Position numbers and translations under genes: made by a program | The notes under the pieces: model-generated | Databases searched by the model: none | What the model was told of the DNA's origin: nothing | Seen by the model: the letters and a program-made list of their open reading frames with translations, nothing else | Part shown: positions 8,082-14,997 of the stretch, piece by piece | How the letters are laid out: the number at the start of each line of letters is the position of its first letter | Numbering within the stretch: the stretch's first letter is position 1 | Assembly (NCBI RefSeq): GCF_000470315.2 | Contig: NZ_CBRF02000037.1 | Span: 1 to 49,333, forward strand | DNA length: 49,333 nt | From: Psychromonas sp. SP041 | GTDB lineage: Bacteria; Pseudomonadota; Gammaproteobacteria; Enterobacterales; Psychromonadaceae | Reading direction: 5' to 3'

Positions 8082-8121
8082 TTCTCTATTTCTCTATTTC
8101 TCTATTTCTCTATTTCTCTAT
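8082..8121. repeat. 8-bp tandem repeat, five units
   Basis: TTCTCTAT is repeated five times in a row. A second low-complexity tract of TTTTTA units follows at about 8160-8183. Both lie in the 360-bp gap between the DoxX-like pair and the lyase gene, which holds no open frame. Slippage-prone; no role is assigned. Confidence 0.85.
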
Positions 8122-8355
8122 TTGATGAAAATTAATCTTATAAAAATAATATTATTTCATTTTTATTTTTATTTTTATTTTTATAAGATGCTATTTTATA
8201 AGCTAAAAATTTATAAGTCATCATTTTATGAGGTTGTAATTTTGTGAGGTAAAACATCCATCAAATAGATTTTTTGTGATCTAAACATACTTCAATTCAT
8301 TTGTATGACTATATCTTATTGAGCCATAACTAACTCAAATAAGAAGGCAGTCACC

Positions 8356-9579
8356 ATGAAAGTAAAAATAAAAATATTAGTTGCTAGTGTTGCACTAGCT
8401 TTATCAAGCCAAGTCATCGCCAGTGAATTTGTTCAAATAGATCCCGCTTCATTAGACCAGTTAAAAACAGAACTCAGCCAAAAAAAAGCTTCTGAAGAAA
8501 CAACTAAAAAATATCAACAGGTAATAAAACAAGCAGACACTGATCTAAATATGAAAAATCCAACGGTGATGGATAAAACCTTCATCCCTCCCAGTAAAGA
8601 TAAACATGACTATTTAAGCTTGAGTCGTTACTGGTGGCCTGATCCAACTAAAAAAGATGGCCTTCCTTGGATCCGTAAAGACGGTCAAACCAATCCTAAA
8701 ACGCAAACTGATGATGTCGATCGCCCTAGAATAAGTGTTATGGGTAATGCTGTTTATGGACTTGCTCTTGCTTATTACCTATCTGGTGATGATAAATATG
8801 CTGAAAAATCTGCAAGTATGATAAGAACTTGGTTCTTAGATCCAGAAACTAAAATGAATCCCAATTTAAATTATGCACAAAGTGTCCCAGGTAACAGTAA
8901 AGGCCGTCGTGCAGGAATTTTGGATGGTCGATTCGTACAAACAATGGTACTAGATGCGGTTAAAATGCTTGAAAAGTCAAAGGCGTGGAGCAGTGATGAC
9001 GACAAAAAAATGGATGAATGGTTAGCAGCTCATTTAGAATGGTTAACAAAAAGTAAAATAGGTATTGATGGCGCAACGCAAGAAAATAACCATGGCACCT
9101 GGTACCGATTCCAAGTGAGTTCTATTGCTTATTATTTAGGTGATAAAACGATAGCTCAAAAAAGTATTAACGCAACCAAAGACAGTATGAACAGTCAGTT
9201 TGCTGAAGATGGCTCTCAACCTGAAGAGTTAGCTCGAACACGTGCGTTCTTTTATAGCTGTTTCAACTTAGATGCACTTGGTCGTGTTGCCATTGTTGCC
9301 GATAAGCTAGGAGACCCTATTTGGCAATACCAACCTAGTAAAGGTAAAGGCATTAAAGCAGGATTTGATTTTCTAAAGCCTGTGATACATGGTGCAGAAT
9401 GGGACTATCCAAACCAAACGTTAAAATTTGAAGATTGTATTCCAGCTTTAGTGAAATATAACCAATTTAACCCTGACAATAACTATGTTGAAGAGCTACA
9501 AATAGCAACTAAGTTCCAGGGTAAAGATGTTCAGAAAGTCTATAATCAAATGTTCATCTTAGAAAATAATGAAATGTAA
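8356..9579 (+). CDS. secreted alginate-lyase-family polysaccharide lyase
   Basis: 407 aa with a Sec signal peptide (basic MKVKIK, hydrophobic 7-18, likely cleavage around VIAS-E at 23/24), so periplasmic or secreted. The mature part has the alginate-lyase-superfamily (alpha/alpha)-toroid hallmarks: SRYWWPDP (90-97), NNHGTWY (244-250, with Asn, His and Tyr in the expected catalytic region) and GSQPEELARTRAFFYSCFNLDAL. The NNHGTWY motif and length fit the Alginate_lyase Pfam-type families (PL5/PL38-like). It would cleave uronic-acid polymers by beta-elimination; the exact substrate, such as polymannuronate or glucuronan, cannot be read from sequence. It is a single gene, not in a visible utilisation locus. 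The ATG at 8356 follows an AAGAAGG ribosome site. Confidence 0.8.
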   Translation: MKVKIKILVASVALALSSQVIASEFVQIDPASLDQLKTELSQKKASEETTKKYQQVIKQADTDLNMKNPTVMDKTFIPPSKDKHDYLSLSRYWWPDPTKKDGLPWIRKDGQTNPKTQTDDVDRPRISVMGNAVYGLALAYYLSGDDKYAEKSASMIRTWFLDPETKMNPNLNYAQSVPGNSKGRRAGILDGRFVQTMVLDAVKMLEKSKAWSSDDDKKMDEWLAAHLEWLTKSKIGIDGATQENNHGTWYRFQVSSIAYYLGDKTIAQKSINATKDSMNSQFAEDGSQPEELARTRAFFYSCFNLDALGRVAIVADKLGDPIWQYQPSKGKGIKAGFDFLKPVIHGAEWDYPNQTLKFEDCIPALVKYNQFNPDNNYVEELQIATKFQGKDVQKVYNQMFILENNEM

Positions 9580-9708
9580 TTTGTATATTAATAATAATGG
9601 CGATGGTTAATAGCTGCGATAATTAATGATGATAACTAAAAGTTAAGAGCTGATATCTACTTAGGAGTTAAAAGTTGAAAGTTAAAAGTTAAATAGCTTA
9701 TCAATACA

Positions 9709-9745
9709 AAAAAGCCCATTCAACTTAACACTGAATGGGCTTTTT
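9709..9745. terminator. bidirectional terminator between the lyase and Pmp3 genes
   Basis: AAAAAGCCCATTCA (9709-9722) pairs with TGAATGGGCTTTTT (9732-9745), a 14-bp stem with A- and T-runs on both sides. It serves the convergent genes on both strands. Confidence 0.85.
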
Positions 9746-9773
9746 AATAGATCCGATATTGTCAGTGAGAGCA

Positions 9774-10022
9774 CTACTTAGTAGTAACCCACAGTGCATG
9801 GATAATTCCCGGTACCCAAAAGAAAATACTTAATATTAAGTTAATGAGAAAATCCTTTCCTAATCCAAACTTTAAAAAGACTGCTAATGGTGGTAAAAAA
9901 ATACAGATAATTATATTGATTAATTGACTCAAAACATTCCCCTTTTTAAAAATAATGATAATCAGTAAAACATAAATAAGTTCAAGTATACCCGCTACCA
10001 CCCAAGGTGCAAAATTCAACAA
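9774..10022 (-). CDS. Pmp3/UPF0057 (YqaE-like) small membrane protein with extra N-terminal helix
   Basis: 82 aa. Residues 32-82 match the Pmp3/YqaE family: IIICIFLPPLAVFLKFG, then INLILSIFFWVPGIIHALWV, forming two membrane helices. Normal family members are about 50-55 aa and begin just before this block. Here 31 residues precede it and form one more hydrophobic helix (MLNFAPWVVAGILELIYVLL). Pmp3 proteins influence membrane potential and salt or cold tolerance in yeast and plants; the bacterial role is unclear. Confidence 0.8.
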   Translation of the reverse strand: MLNFAPWVVAGILELIYVLLIIIIFKKGNVLSQLINIIICIFLPPLAVFLKFGLGKDFLINLILSIFFWVPGIIHALWVTTK

Positions 10023-10279
10023 GCTATGAAATGAACAGACTCTAGACAGAAAGAGGAAAATTTAACGGATTCAATTGACACTTTCTAACAACAAAGGAGT
10101 TCACTTCACAGCTTAGCCTCTGGGTCGTTAGCTTGAAAGCCAACTCTGCGTTGCAACCTCTTAGATAAGGACTCGCCATTGTCATCATGTGACGTCTTGA
10201 TTTAGGATCCTAGCTAACGAGTGAACAAAACATCTTGCACGATAACGGGCATATATATAAAAATGTCTAAGGTTTATTA
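10023..10279. other. gene-free stretch with a foldable element (10099-10226)
   Basis: No credible open frame. It contains a 128-bp segment richer in G+C than its surroundings. The segment is bounded by GTTCACT (10099-10105) and, after a 20-nt insert, CGTTAGCT (10126-10133). On the 3' side these pair with the contiguous AGCTAACG (10212-10219) and AGTGAAC (10220-10226). The 15 bp of pairing enclose smaller hairpins such as GTCA-tcatg-TGAC. It could be a structured RNA or a decayed mobile repeat. Confidence 0.4.
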
Positions 10280-10441
10280 ATACCAATCACACTAATTAAC
10301 TGATCTATTTTACTGGTTAAAATAACTTATTTCTTCGTTGTAAATTTCGTAAAGGGAACAACCATTTAGCTCAATTTACGCCTTAAACTAAGTCATTTTT
10401 CCTGCACAAAATTTAGATCACTTATTTAATGTAATCGGTAT
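10280..10441. repeat. MITE-like dispersed repeat, copy 1 (162 bp)
   Basis: Bounded by imperfect terminal inverted repeats: ATACCAATCACACTAATTAA at the left, and at the right the complement of ATACCGATTACATTAAATAA. The interior shares long blocks with the repeat at 49004-49228 in inverted orientation, for example CGTTGTAAATTTCGTAAAGG, GCTCAATTTACGCCTT and CAAAATTTAGAT. It carries no gene. It lies between the Pmp3 gene and the ahpF terminator. Confidence 0.8.
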
Positions 10442-10454
10442 AACAAGCAAAAAA

Positions 10455-10481
10455 AGGCCAAACACATTAAGTGTTTGGCCT
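10455..10481 (-). terminator. terminator after ahpF
   Basis: AGGCCAAACAC and GTGTTTGGCCT form an 11-bp stem with a 5-nt loop. On the minus strand a run of T follows (the A-run at 10449-10455 on the plus strand). Confidence 0.85.
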
Positions 10482-10551
10482 ATTGTTAATACTAGCTCCA
10501 CCAAAAGAGGAGCTATAACAAAAAATCGTATTATCTACTTATAACTATAAA

Positions 10552-12147
10552 CTAAGCGACTTCTGCAATTTTAGCGACAGGAGCAGGTGTTCTGATCAAG
10601 TGGTCAAAGGCACTTAGACTTGCTTTTGAACCTTCGCCCATTGCTATAATAATTTGCTTGTAAGGAACAGTTGTGACGTCACCTGCAGCGAATACGCCCG
10701 GTAATGACGTTTCACCTTTAGCATTCACTTCGATTTCACCACGAGGTGATAAAGCAACACCACTTCCTTTTAAGAAATCACTGTTTGGTACTAAGCCTAT
10801 TTGCACAAAGATACCCGCAAGTTCTACTTGGTTTTCTTCTCCACTAACGCGGTCAACATAGTTCAGTGCTGTAACACGAGTCCCATCACCAATCACTTCA
10901 GTCGTTTGTGCGCTTTTAATGATAGTAACGTTAGGCAAGCTATTTGCTTTGTTTACTAGTACTTGGTCAGCACGTAATGTATCTGCAAATTCTAATACGG
11001 TAACATGCTCTACTAAGCCAGCTAAGTCTATCGCAGCTTCAATACCTGAGTTACCACCGCCAATAACCGCTACTTTTTTACCTTTAAATAATGGACCGTC
11101 ACAGTGTGGACAGTAAGCTACACCTTTATTACTGTATTGCTCTTCACCTGGTACGTTCATTTTTCTCCAACGCGCACCCGTTGAAAGAATAACACTACGA
11201 CTTTTTAAGATAGCGCCACTTTCAAGTTCTACATGGATGTAGCCATCTTCTGTTTTTTCCGCGGCAACCACTGCACCAGCACGTTGCTCGTTCATGATAT
11301 CAACGTCGTATTCTTTAACGTGTTCTTCAAGTGCCGCAGCTAATTTAGGACCTTGTGTTTCTTTTACAGAAATGAAGTTTTCAATCGCCATAGTGTCCAT
11401 AACTTGTCCACCAAAACGTTCAGCAACTACACCAGTACGAATACCTTTACGTGCAGCATAAATTGCAGCTGATGCACCCGCTGGGCCGCCGCCAACCACT
11501 AATACTTCATACGGTTCTTTTTCATTTAATGCTGCAGCTTGTTTTTTCGCAGCGCCAGTATCAACTTTACTTAAAATTTCAGTTAATGTGATACGACCTT
11601 GGGTAAAGACTTCGCCGTTTAAATAAACACTTGGCACTGCCATGATATTACGTTCAGCAACTTCCGCTTGGAATGCGCCGCCATCAATCATCGTTGCTTT
11701 AATATTAGGGTTAATCGCCGCCATCATGTTTAGTGCTTGCACTACATCAGGACAATTCTGACAACTTAAAGAAATAAAGACTTCAAAGTTAAACTCGCCT
11801 TCAAGATTACGTACTTGCTCAATGACTTCAGCATCAATTTTCATTGGATGACCACCACTATGCAATAACGCCAATACTAATGATGTGAATTCATGCCCCA
11901 TTGGTAAACCAGCAAAACCGATAGCCGTATTTGTAGTTGGGTTAACCACTTGCATAATTGGTTGGCGTGCACTTGCTGATGGGTCTTCAATCACTGTGAC
12001 TTTATCGTGTAATGAAGCAATGTCAGTTGCTAGTGAATGTAATTTTTTAGCCGTTTCACTATCGTCTAAACTAAGTATTAATTGTACGTCTGTTTTTAAG
12101 TTTTCTAAGTACGCTTTTAATTGCGTTTTCATATTTTGGTCTAACAT
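10552..12147 (-). CDS. ahpF: alkyl hydroperoxide reductase subunit F
   Basis: A 531-aa cytosolic flavoprotein that uses NADH to re-reduce AhpC. The N-terminal tandem-thioredoxin domain has its active CxxC at C129/C132 (SCQNC). A linker leads to a thioredoxin-reductase-like part with an FAD-binding [10 protein letters not shown] (219-228), the second redox pair CPHC (C346/C349), an NAD-binding [10 protein letters not shown] and the FAD-site AAGDVT near the end. Spacing and length match E. coli AhpF closely. It lies 209 bp downstream of ahpC, with two stem-loops in between, and ends in a strong terminator. It probably shares the OxyR-controlled ahpC promoter. Confidence 0.97.
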   Translation of the reverse strand: MLDQNMKTQLKAYLENLKTDVQLILSLDDSETAKKLHSLATDIASLHDKVTVIEDPSASARQPIMQVVNPTTNTAIGFAGLPMGHEFTSLVLALLHSGGHPMKIDAEVIEQVRNLEGEFNFEVFISLSCQNCPDVVQALNMMAAINPNIKATMIDGGAFQAEVAERNIMAVPSVYLNGEVFTQGRITLTEILSKVDTGAAKKQAAALNEKEPYEVLVVGGGPAGASAAIYAARKGIRTGVVAERFGGQVMDTMAIENFISVKETQGPKLAAALEEHVKEYDVDIMNEQRAGAVVAAEKTEDGYIHVELESGAILKSRSVILSTGARWRKMNVPGEEQYSNKGVAYCPHCDGPLFKGKKVAVIGGGNSGIEAAIDLAGLVEHVTVLEFADTLRADQVLVNKANSLPNVTIIKSAQTTEVIGDGTRVTALNYVDRVSGEENQVELAGIFVQIGLVPNSDFLKGSGVALSPRGEIEVNAKGETSLPGVFAAGDVTTVPYKQIIIAMGEGSKASLSAFDHLIRTPAPVAKIAEVA

Positions 12148-12275
12148 AATGTCACCTTTATCATATTTTTTGGCTATGTTTATTTACGCTTAGTTAAAAA
12201 CGTAATGAGCAATTTGGGTTAATTTAAAAATCGACTCTCTCGTCAATAAGGCTTTATAAAAATCTATTTTTAAAT

Positions 12276-12347
12276 GACCTTAGCGACATGGCTAAGGTCT
12301 ATTTATTACTAAGCAGTTAAGTCATTAAAATAATTAAACTGCTTAGT
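12276..12347 (-). promoter_or_regulatory. two stem-loops in the ahpC-ahpF gap
   Basis: On the minus strand, ACTAAGCAGTT/AACTGCTTAGT (arms at 12337-12347 and 12308-12318) comes first after the ahpC stop. It is followed by GACCTTAGC/GCTAAGGTC (arms 12291-12299 and 12276-12284, 6-nt loop). Neither has a clear T-run on the minus strand. They probably act as partial terminators or mRNA processing/stability stems that lower ahpF relative to ahpC. Confidence 0.55.
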
Positions 12348-12356
12348 TTTTTAGAC

Positions 12357-12914
12357 TTAGATTTTACCTACTAGGTCTAATGAAGGAGCTAGTGTTTCTT
12401 CGCCTTCTTTCCATTTAGCAGGACATACTTCACCTGGGTGAGCAGCAACATATTGTGCAGCTTTAACTTTACGCATTAGGTCTTCAGCATCACGGCCAAC
12501 ACCTTCAGCAGTTACTTCTAGTGCTTGTACAACACCTTCTGGATCCATCAAGAACGTACCACGGTTTGCAAGGCCTTGACCTTCACGCATCATACCGAAG
12601 TTGTTTGTAATAGCGCCTGATTGGTCACCAACCATGAAGTAGTTGATTTTACCAATTGTGTCTGAACTATCGTGCCATGCTTTATGAGTGAAGTGAGTAT
12701 CAGTAGATACAGAGAAAACTTCAACACCACGTTTTTGTAGCTCTTCGTAATGGTCAGCAACATCGCCTAATTCAGTAGGACAAACAAATGTAAAGTCAGC
12801 TGGGTAGAAGAAGAAGATAGACCATTTACCTAGTACGTCTTTTTCTGAAATCTCTACAAATTCACCTTGTTTAAAAGCAGTTGCGTTGAATGGTTTAAGT
12901 TTAGAGTTGATCAT
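12357..12914 (-). CDS. ahpC: alkyl hydroperoxide reductase subunit C (2-Cys peroxiredoxin)
   Basis: A 185-aa cytosolic peroxiredoxin reducing H2O2 and organic peroxides. The peroxidatic cysteine is C45 in DFTFVCPTE and the resolving cysteine C164 in GEVCPAKW; the GGLG/YF-type C-terminal region ends in DLVGKI. Length and motifs are those of the AhpC class (Prx1/AhpC group). The first gene of the ahpC-ahpF unit, it is preceded by an AGGAAT ribosome site, a promoter at 12980-13008 and an OxyR-type site at 13009-13045. Confidence 0.98.
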   Translation of the reverse strand: MINSKLKPFNATAFKQGEFVEISEKDVLGKWSIFFFYPADFTFVCPTELGDVADHYEELQKRGVEVFSVSTDTHFTHKAWHDSSDTIGKINYFMVGDQSGAITNNFGMMREGQGLANRGTFLMDPEGVVQALEVTAEGVGRDAEDLMRKVKAAQYVAAHPGEVCPAKWKEGEETLAPSLDLVGKI

Positions 12915-12979
12915 TTTGTTATTCCTAATAAGTGAGTTAAATAATTACTATTTAGACTCTCTGCGAGTCCATGGAAAGC

Positions 12980-13008
12980 ATTATGTATTAAATTACTTAA
13001 TAGGTGAA
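12980..13008 (-). promoter_or_regulatory. predicted sigma70 promoter of ahpC
   Basis: On the minus strand: -35 TTCACC (13008-13003), 17-bp spacer, -10 CATAAT (12985-12980). The weak -35 abutting the OxyR site fits an activator-dependent promoter. A short hairpin GACTC-tctgc-GAGTC (12955-12969) lies in the leader. Confidence 0.6.
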
Positions 13009-13045
13009 ATTGTTAGTTTCGATTGGATCAATAGCTAAATGCTAT
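13009..13045 (-). promoter_or_regulatory. OxyR tetramer binding site upstream of ahpC
   Basis: Two 15-bp elements are separated by exactly 7 bp: ATTGTTAGTTTCGAT (13009-13023) and ATAGCTAAATGCTAT (13031-13045). Against the OxyR pattern ATAGntnnnanCTAT the second matches at 9 of 10 fixed positions and the first at 7 of 10. The site ends at the base next to the predicted -35, the usual position for OxyR activation. Confidence 0.7.
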
Positions 13046-13750
13046 AGATAAAAATATGTAGATAAAGGTATATAGATAAATATACGTAGGTGATTAATTT
13101 CAGATATAGAGATCACGACTAAAGCCGAGTGCCTATTTAGGTAAGGCGTTATAAAAAGCGTAATAGTGATGCGATTATTGTTAATGATTCATTGCGCCAA
13201 TAATTAATACTTACAATAACGTTAACTTGCTTTAAGTCGTTAATGATTTTGATCATTAAATAACATAAATTGATATTACCGTATTTATTAAACACCATCG
13301 ATCAAGAATAAGTCACTTTAAATAAGTTATTATTCAAACCAATATGAATAAAAATAAAACATAGATTGCATTAAAATAAAGCACTTAATGCCTCTTTAAT
13401 AATGACTGAACTTTTACAAATCAAAACAGTCTATTTCATTCGTGCAAAAAACAATCAAAATAAAAATGTAATTATGTTACACTATGTTAATCCCATGATA
13501 AATAATTGTATTTATTTATGTGATTCATCTTTAAATCAACCATCTTTAAACCAACTTAGTAAGGCAGGACATAGAGTAATGGCTCTCATGAGAAATTATC
13601 ATATATCAACAAACCTTCCCCCTCCAAGATCGACCAGTTCCCACACTTAATTAATAAAAATAGTTATTTAGACAACAAATCGCTTTTTACTCTTGCGGTT
13701 AGTGTTGTGCATAAAAAAAAGAGTAATGCAGTAAAGTTAAAAGAGAAAAT
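13046..13750. other. long A+T-rich gap between ahpC and proB
   Basis: About 700 bp upstream of proB with no convincing gene. One open frame (13402-13650, 82 codons) has low-complexity, Asn-rich composition, no good ribosome site and no recognisable domain, and is not called. The proB promoter must lie here; none is assigned with confidence. Confidence 0.5.
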
Positions 13751-14863
13751 ATGAAAAATCATAAATGGAATCGAATTGTACTTAAAGTCGGTAGCGCACT
13801 AATTGCACCAGAAAGAAAAGGTTGTAGTTCACGCTACTTATTACATATCGCCAAATTTATATTACAGTGCAGAGATATGGGAATAGAAGTTATTCTTGTC
13901 TCTTCAGGGTCAGTTGCAGCAGGTGCACACTTTTTTGGTAACATCGAAAAGCCCTCTCTCCCAATTAAAAAAGCAATGGCGGCAGCCGGACAAAATGAAA
14001 TGATGGCAGCATGGGATCGATTCTTTGATTTCCCATCAGCACAAATCTTATTAACACATGGTGACTTCCAAGATAGAGAAAGATACGACAGTGTTCGTGA
14101 AACTATCTTCGCATTACTTGAACACGGTATTTTACCCGTTGTTAATGAAAATGATGTAGTAACGACAGATGCGTTAAAAGTAGGTGATAACGATAACTTA
14201 TCAGCAATGGTAGCAGCTGCAGCAGATGCTGATGCGCTGATCATTTGTTCTGACATCGATGGTTTATATAATAAAAACCCACATACTCATGACGATGCAG
14301 TGATGATTAAAAACGTTAATACTATCGATCAAAGTATTTATGATATGGCTGGTGGCGCACACAGCAGCGTTGGTACTGGCGGTATGCAAACTAAAATAGA
14401 AGCAGCAGAGAAAGCCACTTCTCATGGTCTAACAACCTATATTATCAATGGCTTTAAAGAAAGCTCGTTTGAGCAGCTGATATTAGGTAATAACCCAGGT
14501 ACTGTATTTGCCCCTTATGCAAAACCAATGGAAGAAGATCTACATTGGATGACACATACCTCAAGAGCACAAGGCGAAGTGATTATTGGTGATGGATTTG
14601 AATATCCGCTTGATGAAAATAGTGACCAGTTAACCAGTAATGAAATAGTAGAAGTATTAGGTGAGTTCTCTGCCGGCGATACTATTTTAATCCGTAGTGA
14701 TGATGGTAAGCATCTCGCTAAAGCTGAAGCAAATTACAGTAGTTGTCTACTTAACTTTATTTCAGATCACGATAATAATGATGATGACAATGAATACCAA
14801 CATCAGACAGGTCCATTAGTATCGGATAAAAATATTGCGGTGTTAGAGCAAGAAGATAAGTAA
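13751..14863 (+). CDS. proB: glutamate 5-kinase (proline biosynthesis)
   Basis: 370 aa. It phosphorylates L-glutamate with ATP, the first step to proline. The amino-acid-kinase domain is clear: IVLKVGSALI near the start, VILVSSGSVAAGA, AAAGQNEMM, LLTHGDF, PVVNENDVVTTDALKVGDNDNLSAMVA, SDIDGLYNKNP and GTGGMQTKIEAA. The C-terminal PUA-like region (about 280-345) is divergent and ends in a very acidic, Asn/Asp-rich tail (HDNNDDDNE). The usual partner proA is not next to it; a terminator and the convergent fru operon follow. Divergence in the PUA part could alter proline feedback, but this is only a guess. An AGAGA ribosome site precedes the ATG. Confidence 0.92.
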   Translation: MKNHKWNRIVLKVGSALIAPERKGCSSRYLLHIAKFILQCRDMGIEVILVSSGSVAAGAHFFGNIEKPSLPIKKAMAAAGQNEMMAAWDRFFDFPSAQILLTHGDFQDRERYDSVRETIFALLEHGILPVVNENDVVTTDALKVGDNDNLSAMVAAAADADALIICSDIDGLYNKNPHTHDDAVMIKNVNTIDQSIYDMAGGAHSSVGTGGMQTKIEAAEKATSHGLTTYIINGFKESSFEQLILGNNPGTVFAPYAKPMEEDLHWMTHTSRAQGEVIIGDGFEYPLDENSDQLTSNEIVEVLGEFSAGDTILIRSDDGKHLAKAEANYSSCLLNFISDHDNNDDDNEYQHQTGPLVSDKNIAVLEQEDK

Positions 14864-14926
14864 CCTTTAAACACTAATACTCATTTTATAAATGAAAAAT
14901 AGTATTGAAAGTTAATGCCTTACTAT

Positions 14927-14966
14927 AAAAAAGGAGTTTACGACTAATATCGTAAACTCCTTTTTT
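14927..14966. terminator. bidirectional terminator between proB and fruA
   Basis: AAAAAAGGAGTTTACGA (14927-14943) pairs with TCGTAAACTCCTTTTTT (14950-14966), a 17-bp stem with a 6-nt loop and A/T-runs on both sides. Confidence 0.9.
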
Positions 14967-14997
14967 ATGTTCTGAATCCAAATTTCTATTTTACAGA

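Noticed and set aside
10099-10226. tRNA or other standard RNA gene in the structured element
   Set aside because: No T-loop GGTTCRANNCC, no acceptor/anticodon layout; the pairing pattern is not cloverleaf.
13402-13650. 82-codon open frame between ahpC and proB
   Set aside because: Asn-rich, low-complexity translation, no ribosome site, no domain, in A+T-rich DNA where chance frames are common.
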